Assembly (NCBI GenBank): GCA_037447655.1
Contig: JBBHKE010000834.1
Span: 260,999-324,998, forward strand
Source: Zygnema cylindricum
Lineage: Eukaryota; Streptophyta; Zygnematophyceae; Zygnematales; Zygnemataceae
Length of the DNA: 64,000 nucleotides
Reading direction: 5' to 3'
Both the position numbers and the translations under genes were made by a program. Positions 1 through 9,732 of the stretch are shown piece after piece. Each line of letters opens with the position of its first letter. Positions within the stretch are counted from its first letter, which is position 1. The notes beneath the pieces are model-generated. The model was given only the letters and a program-made list of their open reading frames with translations. It was not told the origin of the DNA and did not search any database.

Positions 1-287
1 TCTTTTTACTATCTTTGGGCGTATTTTGATAACAAGTAGAGTGAGAACGGACTAAAAAACAAAATCGGGAAACCATGGCGGAAAGTTTTAGAATTTGTGA
101 CGTCGACGCTGTCATAATTGAGCGTGACGTCAAAATGTCACAAACCCTAAACATCTACAATGTCAGAAGTAAATAGACGTCTACAACCGTCGATATTTTG
201 TAAACGTCATCAAATGTCGCAAGTTTTGTAGTCGTCTACAACTGTCACAAATTACACCCACGTCTACATCCGTCACAATCTAAAGTA
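1..287 (-). mobile_element. Truncated end of a TIR transposon (family B)
   Basis: This stretch is the inverted counterpart of the subterminal region of elements at 3052-4263 and 26938-27901; for example 32-120 matches the reverse complement of about 27220-27300, and 218-285 matches the reverse complement of about 3170-3240. It is dense in GACGTC, GTAGACG and TCTACAA motifs. Similarity stops near 287, where LINE-like sequence begins, so the outer terminus is missing. It carries no gene. Confidence 0.65.
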
Positions 288-938
288 ACGAACCCTACCT
301 CGGATACAGTCGCCATCGAAGCAGCTCGACATGTGGGTGTGGCCGCCCGTGACGCGGCTACAAGGAAGGAGCGTGATTATGCCCATCACGATTATATGGA
401 TGGCTTCATTCTGATGGCGGTCGATATATTTGGTTGTTTAGGTGTTGCTTTGGACGAGTTCCTCCGTGCTTGTGGTCGGCGCTCGTTAGAGCGGCGGGGA
501 CCCGGGAGCCCTTCTGTTCCAGTACTTACTTCTTTTTATTGTCGACGTTTATATGTGGCTCTACAACGAGTGCAAGCCTCTATCCTCCTTGGATCGTCTC
601 TTGCAGCTATGGATCGTCGACGTGTCCCGGAACTCCCTCCTCGTGCTCCTCTTGTATTCGAGGACTTACGTGGTTGCTTTTCGTAGATATTTAGTTATAT
701 TGGAGTTTTGTCGATAGATGTTCGATCTTCTTTTTGATGTTTCGTCTGCTGTTTTTTGCTTATTTGTGTGTTTTCGGTTTACCTGCCATCCTTTCGTATT
801 TTCGTTGCTTTTGCTTTGCTTCTCCTTTTGTTTCTTCCCCTCACATGTATTATTTCAGTTTTTGCAATGCTACTTCCTTTTGCTCCCATGGACTCAAAGA
901 TTTACCATCGCGCTTTTTAATAAAGTCAGCAATTTTTT
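288..938 (+). mobile_element. 5'-truncated LINE (C-terminal ORF2 remnant plus 3' UTR)
   Basis: An open frame runs in from the left to a stop at 684-686. Its product (EAARHVGVAARDAATRKERD, later VDIFGCLGVALDEFLRAC) resembles the region after the reverse transcriptase in plant and algal non-LTR retrotransposon polyproteins. About 250 bp of T-rich 3' UTR follow and end at TTTACCATCGCGCTTTTTAATAAAG. The same 3' UTR recurs as fragments near 21110, 21610, 46257 and 55085, as expected of 5'-truncated LINE copies. No RT or endonuclease domain lies in the window, so this copy is dead. The LINE reading rests on pattern similarity. Confidence 0.6.
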
Positions 939-1438
939 TTAGGGAATTGCTAATCGCATAGACGATTTTTGCTGCGCGCAGGTAGTTGTCAGAAATTGTA
1001 CATTTGAAGTACAGTTTCGTACAACCTACGTACCTTTAAGTTCAGAGTTGACGGTCAATCCGTCGAATAACTTTGACTGGCGAAATATTGTAACAGCGGT
1101 TAAAAAACTGTCGCGCTTGCGAACGTCGACCGTCATGAAAAAAAAAAACAATTCACACGGTCGGCGCAGGTTTACTGTAACATAACTCAGGCAGCCACCT
1201 ATAAATAAAATGGTTGCGCGCAGGTAGTTACTCACTTCACGTGAGCTCCACTGTGAAAGCACACACCGACAATGTGAATCAATGTGAAGTACTTATTCAA
1301 TGTAAAAATGTTGATTCGTAAATAGTGTGGCTTCATTTGGTCGCGCGTGACAACGCGTCATTTTAGTTTCATTGATATTTATACGCGAACGCTTTTATAT
1401 TTTGTACGAAGTATATTTCGTTTCGTTCGAGTTTATAC

Positions 1439-1714
1439 CATAGTTCAAAAGTAGGTGAAAGTAGGCCCATACAATATGCCTATTGTATGCAAAACATACA
1501 ATATTACCTTAAGACCCATATTGTATTCGTGCCTATTCGGACCAATTAAAACATTTGGACCAATTTTTTTTATTTGCACCGTCAGATTCGGACGATCGGA
1601 CGGTCGCTGATCAAAGTAGCAATTTAAGAAGATCACATGAAAAGCCCATAACACAACTTACGATAAATGCGCCGACCAAAGGCCTACCATAAAAACGCCT
1701 ACTTTTGAACTATG
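1439..1714. mobile_element. hAT-type MITE with 8-bp target duplication
   Basis: The terminal inverted repeats are CATAGTTCAAAAGTAGG and CCTACTTTTGAACTATG. The flanks are exact 8-bp direct repeats GTTTATAC (1431-1438 and 1715-1722). An 8-bp duplication with short TIRs is diagnostic of the hAT superfamily. The 276-bp element has no coding capacity. A longer copy is at 7279-7916. It sits inside the family D element. Confidence 0.88.
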
Positions 1715-2027
1715 GTTTATACATGTCGTACGCCGTCCATTAATTTGTGTCCAAGTTCAGCGTAATGGTTTGCGATTAGATTCCATTTTTGTGGCCAAGT
1801 CAAATGTCGGTGCATGCTTTCACAGTGGAGCTCACGTGAAGTGAGTTCTACTCGGAGGAAGATCCACCAACTCCCACGTATGCGCCTCCATAATTGACTT
1901 CATTTCGTCGTTCAACGCTTCAATCTAGTGATTTCTCTCCGGCGAGGAGAAAGCTTCCTGAATTGAGAGGGGATCCTTTGTAGCTGTTGAGAAGGCAAAG
2001 TGAGAACTTGCTTGCAGACGGCTGCTA

Positions 2028-2226
2028 CACCGCGAATCGTTATTAGCGTTATGAACTCTATATCGGCACCCCAAAATTTTGACATTAATACCTTAAATAG
2101 AATAAACTACACTATTTAAGGACGTGGACTATAATCTGCCACGTCTCCTGGCACTAAATTAGAATGAATGAAGCTAATTTTTTCTTTACACTAATAATTT
2201 CTCAACGCTAATAACGATTCGCGGTG
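2028..2226. mobile_element. TA-target MITE (CACCG family, 199 bp)
   Basis: The termini CACCGCGAATCGTTATTAG and its inverse CTAATAACGATTCGCGGTG are flanked by TA on both sides (2026-2027, 2227-2228), as in Tc1/mariner-type (Stowaway-like) MITEs. An inverted copy with the same interior (atatcggcaccccaaa, acgtggcagatta) lies at 6223-6418. Confidence 0.85.
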
Positions 2227-2239
2227 TAGATCTCCTTCG

Positions 2240-2588
2240 TAGTGTTGGGTATCCAGGACCTTTTGCCGATATTCGATATATATATCGAATTTCAGGTACC
2301 CGATAATCGATATATCGCTTCAATATATCGAAAACCAAATTATCGCGATATATCGAAAATGAAAATTTTAATTTTTTTTTTCAAACCCCCCCCCCCCCCC
2401 CGAGCGCTCTGTGGGGGGGGGGGGGGCAAATATCCGTACGATTCTCCGTACGATTTTCCGTACTCTTACTGTACGGACACCCAATTTTTGCGACCCGGTA
2501 CGATATATCGAGGAATCTGCTCGATCGATATTCGATATATTGAATATCGAAATTATCGCGATATGAAATTACCCGATACCCAACACTA
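2240..2588. mobile_element. hAT-like TIR element (family C, TAGTGTTGGG ends)
   Basis: The ends are TAGTGTTGGGTATC and GATACCCAACACTA. The flanking octamers CTCCTTCG (2232-2239) and CTCCTTCC (2589-2596) match at 7 of 8 positions and read as an 8-bp target duplication. The interior is packed with self-complementary CGATATATCG units and contains a C16/G14 inverted pair at 2386-2426. A second copy, 6419-7255, has the same ends but no recognisable duplication. Confidence 0.75.
2386..2426. repeat. C16 ... G14 homopolymer hairpin
   Basis: A run of 16 C (2386-2401) and a run of 14 G (2413-2426) are separated by 11 nt containing the self-complementary GAGCGCTC. Either strand can fold into a nearly pure G:C hairpin, and each run could form a quadruplex or i-motif. 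It lies within the family C element. Confidence 0.9.
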
Positions 2589-3051
2589 CTCCTTCCCCTC
2601 TGCGCGCAGCCATTTTATTTATATGTGGCTCCCTCAGTTTTGTTACAGTAAACCTGCGCCGGCCGTGTGAGTTGTTTTTTTTTCATGACGGTCGACGTTC
2701 GCAAGCGCGACAGTTTTTACCGCCGTTGCAGTATTTCGCCAGTTCGACGGATTGACCGTCAAATCTGAACGTAAAGGTACGTATTTTGTACGAAACTGTA
2801 CTTTAAATGTACAATTTCTGACAAACTATCTGCGCGCAGCAAAAATAGTCTCTGCGATTAGCAATTCCCTTTTTTTTATTTTTTTATTTCATTTCTTCGC
2901 TAAAAAACAAAGTAACAAGACGAAGTTTCGGTTACGTGGGAAATTGCCCTTAGAATCCCTTGAAGTGAAAGCCGCGGTATCCTTTGCTCCGCTGAACCTT
3001 GCGACTGTACCGTTGGGTACCGAAAGGCCTTGGGATCCACTTCTGAAGAGT

Positions 3052-4263
3052 AAGGGTACGTCCCCATGTAGGCGATACTTTGAAAAAGTATTTTGGACTG
3101 TAGTGAAGTGTTCCGTACTACTTTGAAAAGCGTCCCTATGTGCGAAAATGAAATCGGAACTTTGGAATGTGACGGGTGTAGATGTGGGTACAAATTGCGA
3201 CGGTTGGAAACGACTACGAAACTTACTATGAATGATGACGTACGCGATAACTACGACGTTTGTAAACGTCTACAATACACGCGGCGATTGGTGACGTCTC
3301 AAAAACTAACGACGGATGTTCACGTCTACAATGACAAATGTTGTCACAACACCCGCGACATCACGTGACATCGTAATGTTGACCGTGACATTGTAGACAT
3401 CAGACCACATCAGACCATGAGTGTTACCGCTGTCACACTCCTACCCTACTACCACTGTCACACTCCTACCCTGCTACCGCTGTCACACTCCTACCCTGCT
3501 ACCACTGTCCAATTGACTCCTCTCCGCCTGCGTATTTTTACAAAACCAAGAAATTGTATACTTCGCAATTTCTTCCTTTTCCACTCCTGCTTCAAAAATT
3601 TAATCTATTGCGGGAAAAAGGTAATCCGTTGCAGAAAAACTGCCAGGAAACCTTTTTGCTGAGAGGTAATTACGAGTGTTTCATCGCAATTTTTTACAAA
3701 AAAAAAAAAACAACAATTTCAAGAGCTTTGCATTGTGTGAGACATGGAGTGTGAGGGAGCGTGATGGTGGAAGTGGGAGAGAGTGTTCGGTAGGTGGAGA
3801 GCGTACGGTAGAAGGAGAGAAGCTACTCTCTCGCGGATTTCACCTTGATGAAATGACGTTGAAACCGAAAGACCCCTGAAAAAAAAAATCGTACAGGTCG
3901 CAAAACGACATTTTTGATTTTTTTTTGATCGACCTAAAATTTTCCCACTCGTGTAGCGCGTGCGTGGACCGTTTTTCATTCGCCATTTCCGAGGTACTTT
4001 CCCTGAAATCAAGTCGCGAGGTGATTTTTGATGAAGTTTTTTGTCGGGCTGAATTCTCTTGCCCGGGGGTCGAAAAAAGGAAAACGCCAAAATTCGCTAA
4101 CATGACGACAAACAGGAAGTACACTCAAAGTATCGACTTGACGTTTGCAGTACTTTTAAAGAATTGCTTTTATTGTACGGTTAAAGTTTTTATCGTACGG
4201 AACTGCGTTTTGGGTGAAAACGACAGATTAAAGTCGATACTTTAATACATGGGGACGCACCCT
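3052..4263. mobile_element. TIR transposon, family B copy 1
   Basis: The left end TAAGGGTACGTCCCCATGTA is inverted at the right end as TACATGGGGACGCACCCTA. Subterminal DNA at 3220-3410 is rich in GACGTC, TGACGT and GTAGACG/CGTCTACAA motifs. The interior (3900-4090) matches 27577-27730 in the copy at 26938-27901. No transposase was recognised; short open frames inside are not conserved between copies. Confidence 0.72.
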
Positions 4264-4515
4264 AATATTTTAGTGTTTTGTATAGGTAGCCTTTTACCAA
4301 AAGTCAGCGTGCAACTTTTGTTGATTACGACAACTGGCATGTTTGATCGATACACTGACATAAAATGTCGCGATGGTTAACTTTTGACTGTTTTTTGTGG
4401 GATTCTTGCTGATCTGCTAATAAGAACGCCATAATTTGTTTTGTACTAGTTTGACTTTACTGCTAAAATTAGGACTGGAGTAAAGAGTCGTACTTTTGGT
4501 CCTACATCAACGCCA

Positions 4516-6158
4516 CACCGCCAATCGTTATTAGCGTTGTGTACACTAATTCCGTCCCGCTTCTTTTTATAATTAATCTCCATTAGTGTAGTTCATTCTA
4601 TTTTTTTCTTTATTATCTTTAGGGTAATTTTCAGTACGTTGTCTCTTAAATAGAGTGGTTTACGGTCAATGTCAGACCGTACATAAATGTACCATTAAAT
4701 TTAAAAAGTACAATAAAATAGTTGTATTAACAGCGGACGCATGAGAATATGCGTTCTAAAAAGGAAAAACAATTAGGTCGTACAAAATCCCGTTCGCACA
4801 TATTCGTCCGACTGCCGCGTTTCAATCGTGTGAATATACGATTTATGTACGATTTGTCAGATTCTGTACGAAGACCTATATTAGTGTGAGCATGTTTGCG
4901 ACCGACATTTTGTTTCTCAAAGATCCAAATTACCATAATCAAACAATTAGAATGTATGACTTTTTCCAATATTTTCAAATCTTAAATAGTGTACACCACG
5001 GTAATTAATTTTATACGCTAAAAAAACTTACACGCTAATAACGATTGGCGGTGTACAGTACACCGTCAATCGCTATTATAGTATATAACGCCAATTCGGT
5101 GCCCTTTTAAAAAAAAAAAAAAAAAACCTTAAATACAAATCCATAATTCTATTTTTTTCATTATTCTAATTAGGGTTTTTTTTCAATTAGCGTTAATAAT
5201 GGAAGTACACCTCAATGGAAATAGTGTGGCGTACGGAAAGGATATCTCTGTACGAAATGGTACTTTTTGAATTACAAAGGCATAAAAAGACACTTAACAT
5301 TATTGCACACACAGGTGAATGTGCACTGGAAGAAAGAGACGCAAACTCGTCGAAAAAAATCACGTTCTCATATGTTCGTCCGTCGACCGTGTGAACAACA
5401 AGACGGCGTACGAATTATCAGAATTTGTACGGATACACAGATTACTATAGACATTTTAAGGGCGGGTATTTATTATTCTGAACAACCCAAATTACAGTTA
5501 GTGATTAATTAGTATAAATATTTTTTTTCAAAAAAAAATAATTCCCGATTAGTGTTAATAACACTAATTATTTTTTAGGCTTTTTATTCCTTTACTCTAA
5601 TAGCGATTGACGGTGTACTGTACACCGCCAGTCGTTATTAGCGTGTAAATTTTTTTAGCGTATAAAAATAATTACCGTGGTGTACGCTATTTAAGAATTT
5701 GAAATTTTTGGAAAAAGTCATATATTCTAATTGTTTGATTATGGTAATTAGGATCTTTGAAAAACAAAATGTCGGTCGCAAACATGCTTACACTAATATA
5801 GGTTTTCGTACAAAATCTGACGAATTGTATACAAATCGTACATTCACACGATCGAAACGCGACTATCACGAATATGTGCGAGCAGGATTTTTTACGACCT
5901 GGTTTTTTTTCCTTTATATAACGCACATTCTCATGCGTCCGCGGTTACTAAAACTAATTTATTGTCCTTTCTAACTTAAAAAGGTACATGTATGTACGGT
6001 CTGACACAGACTGTACACCACTCTATTTAAGAGACAACGTACTGAAAATTACCCTAAAGATAATAAAGAAAAAAATAGAATGAACTATGTTAATAGAGAA
6101 TTAAAAAAAAAAAACGGGACGGAATTACCTTACACAACGCTAATAACGATTGGCGGTG
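4516..6158. mobile_element. Three adjacent CACCG MITEs forming a large palindrome
   Basis: Three elements with CACCGCCAATCGTTATTAG-type ends lie side by side: 4516-5053, 5061-5615 and 5623-6158, separated by a few bases containing TA. The first and third are inverted copies of each other (about 540 bp each, the same interior read on opposite strands), so the block is an inverted repeat with a 555-bp element as spacer. A further copy of the outer type is at 36007-36549, and the central type recurs within 62397-63643. They are non-coding. Confidence 0.85.
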
Positions 6159-6222
6159 TACTGTCATTTACCAATATAACACTAATTTTGGTACACATTC
6201 CCACAGTGTAGCACATACTATA

Positions 6223-6418
6223 CCAATATCGTTATTAGCGTTGAAAAATTATTAGTGTAAAGAAAAAATTCGAGTCATTCATTCTAATTTAGTGACGGGA
6301 GACGTGGCAGATTATGGTACACGTCCTTAAATAGTGTAGTTTATTCTATTTAAGGTACTAATGTCAAAAATTTGGGGTGCCGATATAGAGTTCATAACGT
6401 TAATAACGATTCGCGGTG
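6223..6418. mobile_element. CACCG-family MITE, inverted copy of 2028-2226
   Basis: The interior matches the element at 2028-2226 in reverse orientation. The right end ...ACGATTCGCGGTG is followed by TA (6419-6420). The left end is degenerate (CCAATATCGTTATTAG). A family C element abuts its right end. Confidence 0.75.
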
Positions 6419-7255
6419 TAGTGTTGGGTATCGAGGACCGTTTGCCCATATTCGATATATATCAAATTTCAGGTACCCGATAATCGATATATCGCTTTGA
6501 TATATTGAATTTCAAAATATCGCGATATATCGCCAATATATCGTATCGTTGATATATATCGAAGCTAAAAAAAAAAAAAAAAAAATCCCACAGGTTTTCA
6601 AAGTCTCGTGACTTTGGACAAAGTGATTGTAAAATCTTTGCCGGAAAGAAATACGGTTTTTTCCTGAAAGTCAGCAAAGTGAAGGAGATCTATGAGGTAC
6701 ATTGACGAGGTACACTTGTGAAGTACACGTACGTCATACTCAAGTACGATTTTCCAGACGAGAAAGGTCGGTTTCTAGATATTCGATGATTTTTGAGATT
6801 TTGTAGTGAGCTTGCGTGGAACCACTCATATCAGAACACATATGTAAAACTTTTTGACAAAAGATACGCGATGTACCTGAGGCCTCCGTAACACATAAAT
6901 TTTGTTGTCCGTACTATTACAGAGACCTCCTCGTGTAACCATACCTCAAATAAATAATCATTACAATTTCATAATTAGTACTTTTTTGTCGGTTACATTT
7001 TGCGGCGTCTACCTTTAAGTCACGGAACAAAAATCACGGCGTACGTGGCGTATTAGACAATTTGACTTTTTCGCTAAAATAACATATTATATAAAAAAGT
7101 AAAAATAAAAAATAAAAAATACTATATATCGCGATATATATCGTGATAATTTATGCCGGTCTTGGTACGATATATCGAGGATCCTGCTCGATCGATATTC
7201 GATATATCGAATATCGAGATTATCGCGATATGAAATTACCCGATACCCAACACTA
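6419..7255. mobile_element. TIR element, family C copy 2
   Basis: It has TAGTGTTGGGTATCG and CGATACCCAACACTA ends like 2240-2588, with arrays of CGATATATCG near both ends (6453-6560 and 7120-7230). The middle (6600-7080) differs from copy 1. No coding region was recognised. Confidence 0.65.
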
Positions 7256-7278
7256 ACACATATAACATTCGTTTAGTT

Positions 7279-7916
7279 CATAGTTCAAAAATAGGCGTTT
7301 TTTTGGTAGGCCTTTGGTAGGCGCACAAAACTTGACACTAAACTCGCGTAGAGTAGGCATATTGTATGGGTGTGAGTTGCAAACACTCTTGTACGATCGT
7401 ACGAATATGACATATGATCATAGTACAACGCACGCCACCTGAGGAATTTTTTTAGCAAACTGACGTGGCGTAGGATGACATTCCGCCGGAAAAAAAACCC
7501 GGAAAAAAAAAAAAAGGCGGACGGGCATCCTGGTTGGTCAATTTGAGGCTTTATTTAGTGTGTCCTTCAAAATTGCAGACGCTAATATGACAAGTTGTCC
7601 TATTGTAAGTTGTGTTATGGGCTTTTCATGTGATCATCTTAAGATCGGTACTTTGATCAGCGACCGTCTGATCGTCCAAATCTGACGGTTGAAATAAAAA
7701 ACACCTCAAAATTCAAAAAAAAAATATTTTTTGTTCGATTCTTTTTCAAAATTTAGACATGCCGTTTTATTCTGTATCGATCGATGTGCAACTCAACCCT
7801 CTTAACCTTTTTTTTCATTTTTGGACCAATACAATATGGGTCTTAAGGGCATATTGTATGTTTTGCATACAATAGACATACTGTATGGGCCTACTTTCAC
7901 CTACTTTTGAACTATG
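7279..7916. mobile_element. hAT-type MITE, second copy, 8-bp target duplication
   Basis: It has the same TIRs as 1439-1714 (CATAGTTCAAAAATAGG / CCTACTTTTGAACTATG). The flanking octamers are identical, GTTTAGTT at 7271-7278 and 7917-7924. It is longer (638 bp) through extra internal AT-rich sequence. The duplication differs from that of the other copy, so the two insertions were independent. Confidence 0.88.
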
Positions 7917-7924
7917 GTTTAGTT

Positions 7925-9732
7925 CGACGGTCGAACATGTGTGTTGTTTTTTAAGATTTAGTTTCGTGCGTACGTGAAATTTGGTGCGCACGCGACGTTT
8001 CGTGCGTATATATTTACCTGATGTAATGTGGAGGTTTGAAGAGATTTGTGGACCGGGGGAGTAAGTGTACGAGTGAAATTAATATGTCGTAAACAACAAT
8101 TGAGTGGTGCGGAGCGCGCTGGAAAATGGACGGCGGATCGCGAAGCGATCTGTTACGAAATGTTTGAAATATTTTAATATGTACGCCAACAGTTCGGAGC
8201 GTCATATTTGGATAATTGTACTTTATTTGTGACACGCCAGATTTATTGCAAATGACGTGGTTACGGTACGGTTTGATTTGGATGACATGATGTCGTTTCG
8301 TCAAGTGAATTTTTGTTATGATTTTTGTGACCACGCGGCGCGACATCGAAGGTTCTGAATAAGAGTTACGGACGACGGAAAAAGGCCGCCGCTATTTATC
8401 AACTAGTGAGGATGCGAAAATGCGTCAGTCACACGATGTATACTTTTGGACGTTCCGGATGCTTTGACAAAATTTGATGACTCACGTTTACTTACTCAAA
8501 CATACGATTTGGTGTCGGTGTAAATATTTGGAGTAACATTGTTTTGTCTTTTGAATTATTATAAACTACACCGTCGATCGTATTTAGCGTGTATGTTTTT
8601 TTTGTCTCTTAAAACATCTTTTATCCGGCCGTTATATTTCAAGGAGTGGGAACGCGAAATCGCGTCAATCGCACGATATTTATTTTTGGACGTCTCGGAT
8701 GCTTGACGAGATTCGTGGAGTCCTTTTGACTTATCCTCTATGACTGAGAATACGATTTTGCGAGATTGTGTGTACTTGTAAATATTTGGAGCAACAATGT
8801 TTTTTCTTTTGCGTATTAATAAAAGTTTTATTGAAGTAATCATTTAGGGTTTGGATACTCTAAATTTCGTGTGTTTATTTGTCGTAGTTCTAGACAAGTG
8901 TACGCTTATGATTGCTTAACTCTCAGGTGTACGCTTACGATAAGCTTATTCTTAGTAGCAGTTTATTATGGTTAAATAGGACTTAATAACAGTTACGTAA
9001 TTTACGTTGGTTATATTGACACTTAGCGATTCGTTGACAACTCACAAATGTATATATAGGAAGGAGCTTTGTTAGGAATTAATCATCAATGCTGGTTAGA
9101 AAAGTAGGGACCAAAGATGTAGTAATTTAGGGTTGCCGATTAGGTCATGCATTTGAATGATACATTTATTATTTGATTATACTGTTGTTTATATGTGATG
9201 CATTCATTTATTATTATGTATATATGTTATTAATATATTTGTTTGTTATGCATTATTTATGTATTTGTCCTAGGGTTTCTTGTGATTTTCATGTAACCAT
9301 AAATGTTATTCATGCGTCTGTGTGCGAATGCTTGCTCTGCCTGTGTGCGGATGAATGATTGCATATGTGTATGCACGTATGTTAAACGGACGATGCATTT
9401 CAAATGATTGTTCATTGGCCTAGCTTTGCTTAGCTTTTTGCGTCATAGTTTGGGTGGCTTCTGCGGTCTATTTTAGACCAAATAACAACAATGTGTACGG
9501 TTGAACATGTACGAACAGGCTCGAGAGGTTTCCCCTCATGTTTCTCCCTTGGAATCAAATTTGAGTGCGCTATCCTTGTAGAGATTCACGTGTCGCGCCG
9601 ATATTTGACATTTTTTTGTACTTCACTAGCGTAAATAAAAAATAATAAGATTATTATTTATATTTTAGGTTCGAGGGTCGTAAGTTAAGGACACCGTTAT
9701 TATTTTATTAACATTAATAGCGATTCACAGTG
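7925..9732. other. Gene-free AT-rich DNA with CACCG-type ends
   Basis: A CACCG-type terminus starts at 8569 (CACCGTCGATCG, preceded by TA). A matching right terminus, CTAATAGC-type with CACAGTG, ends near 9731. Two blocks at about 8400-8540 and 8640-8800 share an approximate direct repeat (acgcgaaaatcgcgtcaatc-like, then ggacg..cggatgctt). This may be one degraded 1.2-kb element. No gene was recognised. Confidence 0.45.

Larger units (their letters stand above)
941..2870. mobile_element. Long-TIR transposon (family D) with nested insertions
   Basis: The element starts AGGGAATTGC and ends GCAATTCCCT. Inverted arms of about 280 bp (941-1225 and 2598-2870) share the GCGCGCAG blocks, the GTCGACC/GGTCGAC region and a TTTATTTATA-like stretch. 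Inside, 1236-1262 and 1814-1850 (CACTTCACGTGAG / CTCACGTGAAGTG) are also inverted. Three younger elements sit in the core (1439-1714, 2028-2226, 2240-2588). A sister copy is at 35477-36832 and a decayed relative at about 25630-26990. No transposase reading frame is visible, so it is non-autonomous. Confidence 0.75.

Noticed and set aside
4727-5974. Two similar 83-91-codon frames (FEKQNVGRKHAxTNIG)
   Set aside because: They are the same MITE interior read from two inverted copies, with substitutions and different ends; there is no sign of selection for protein.
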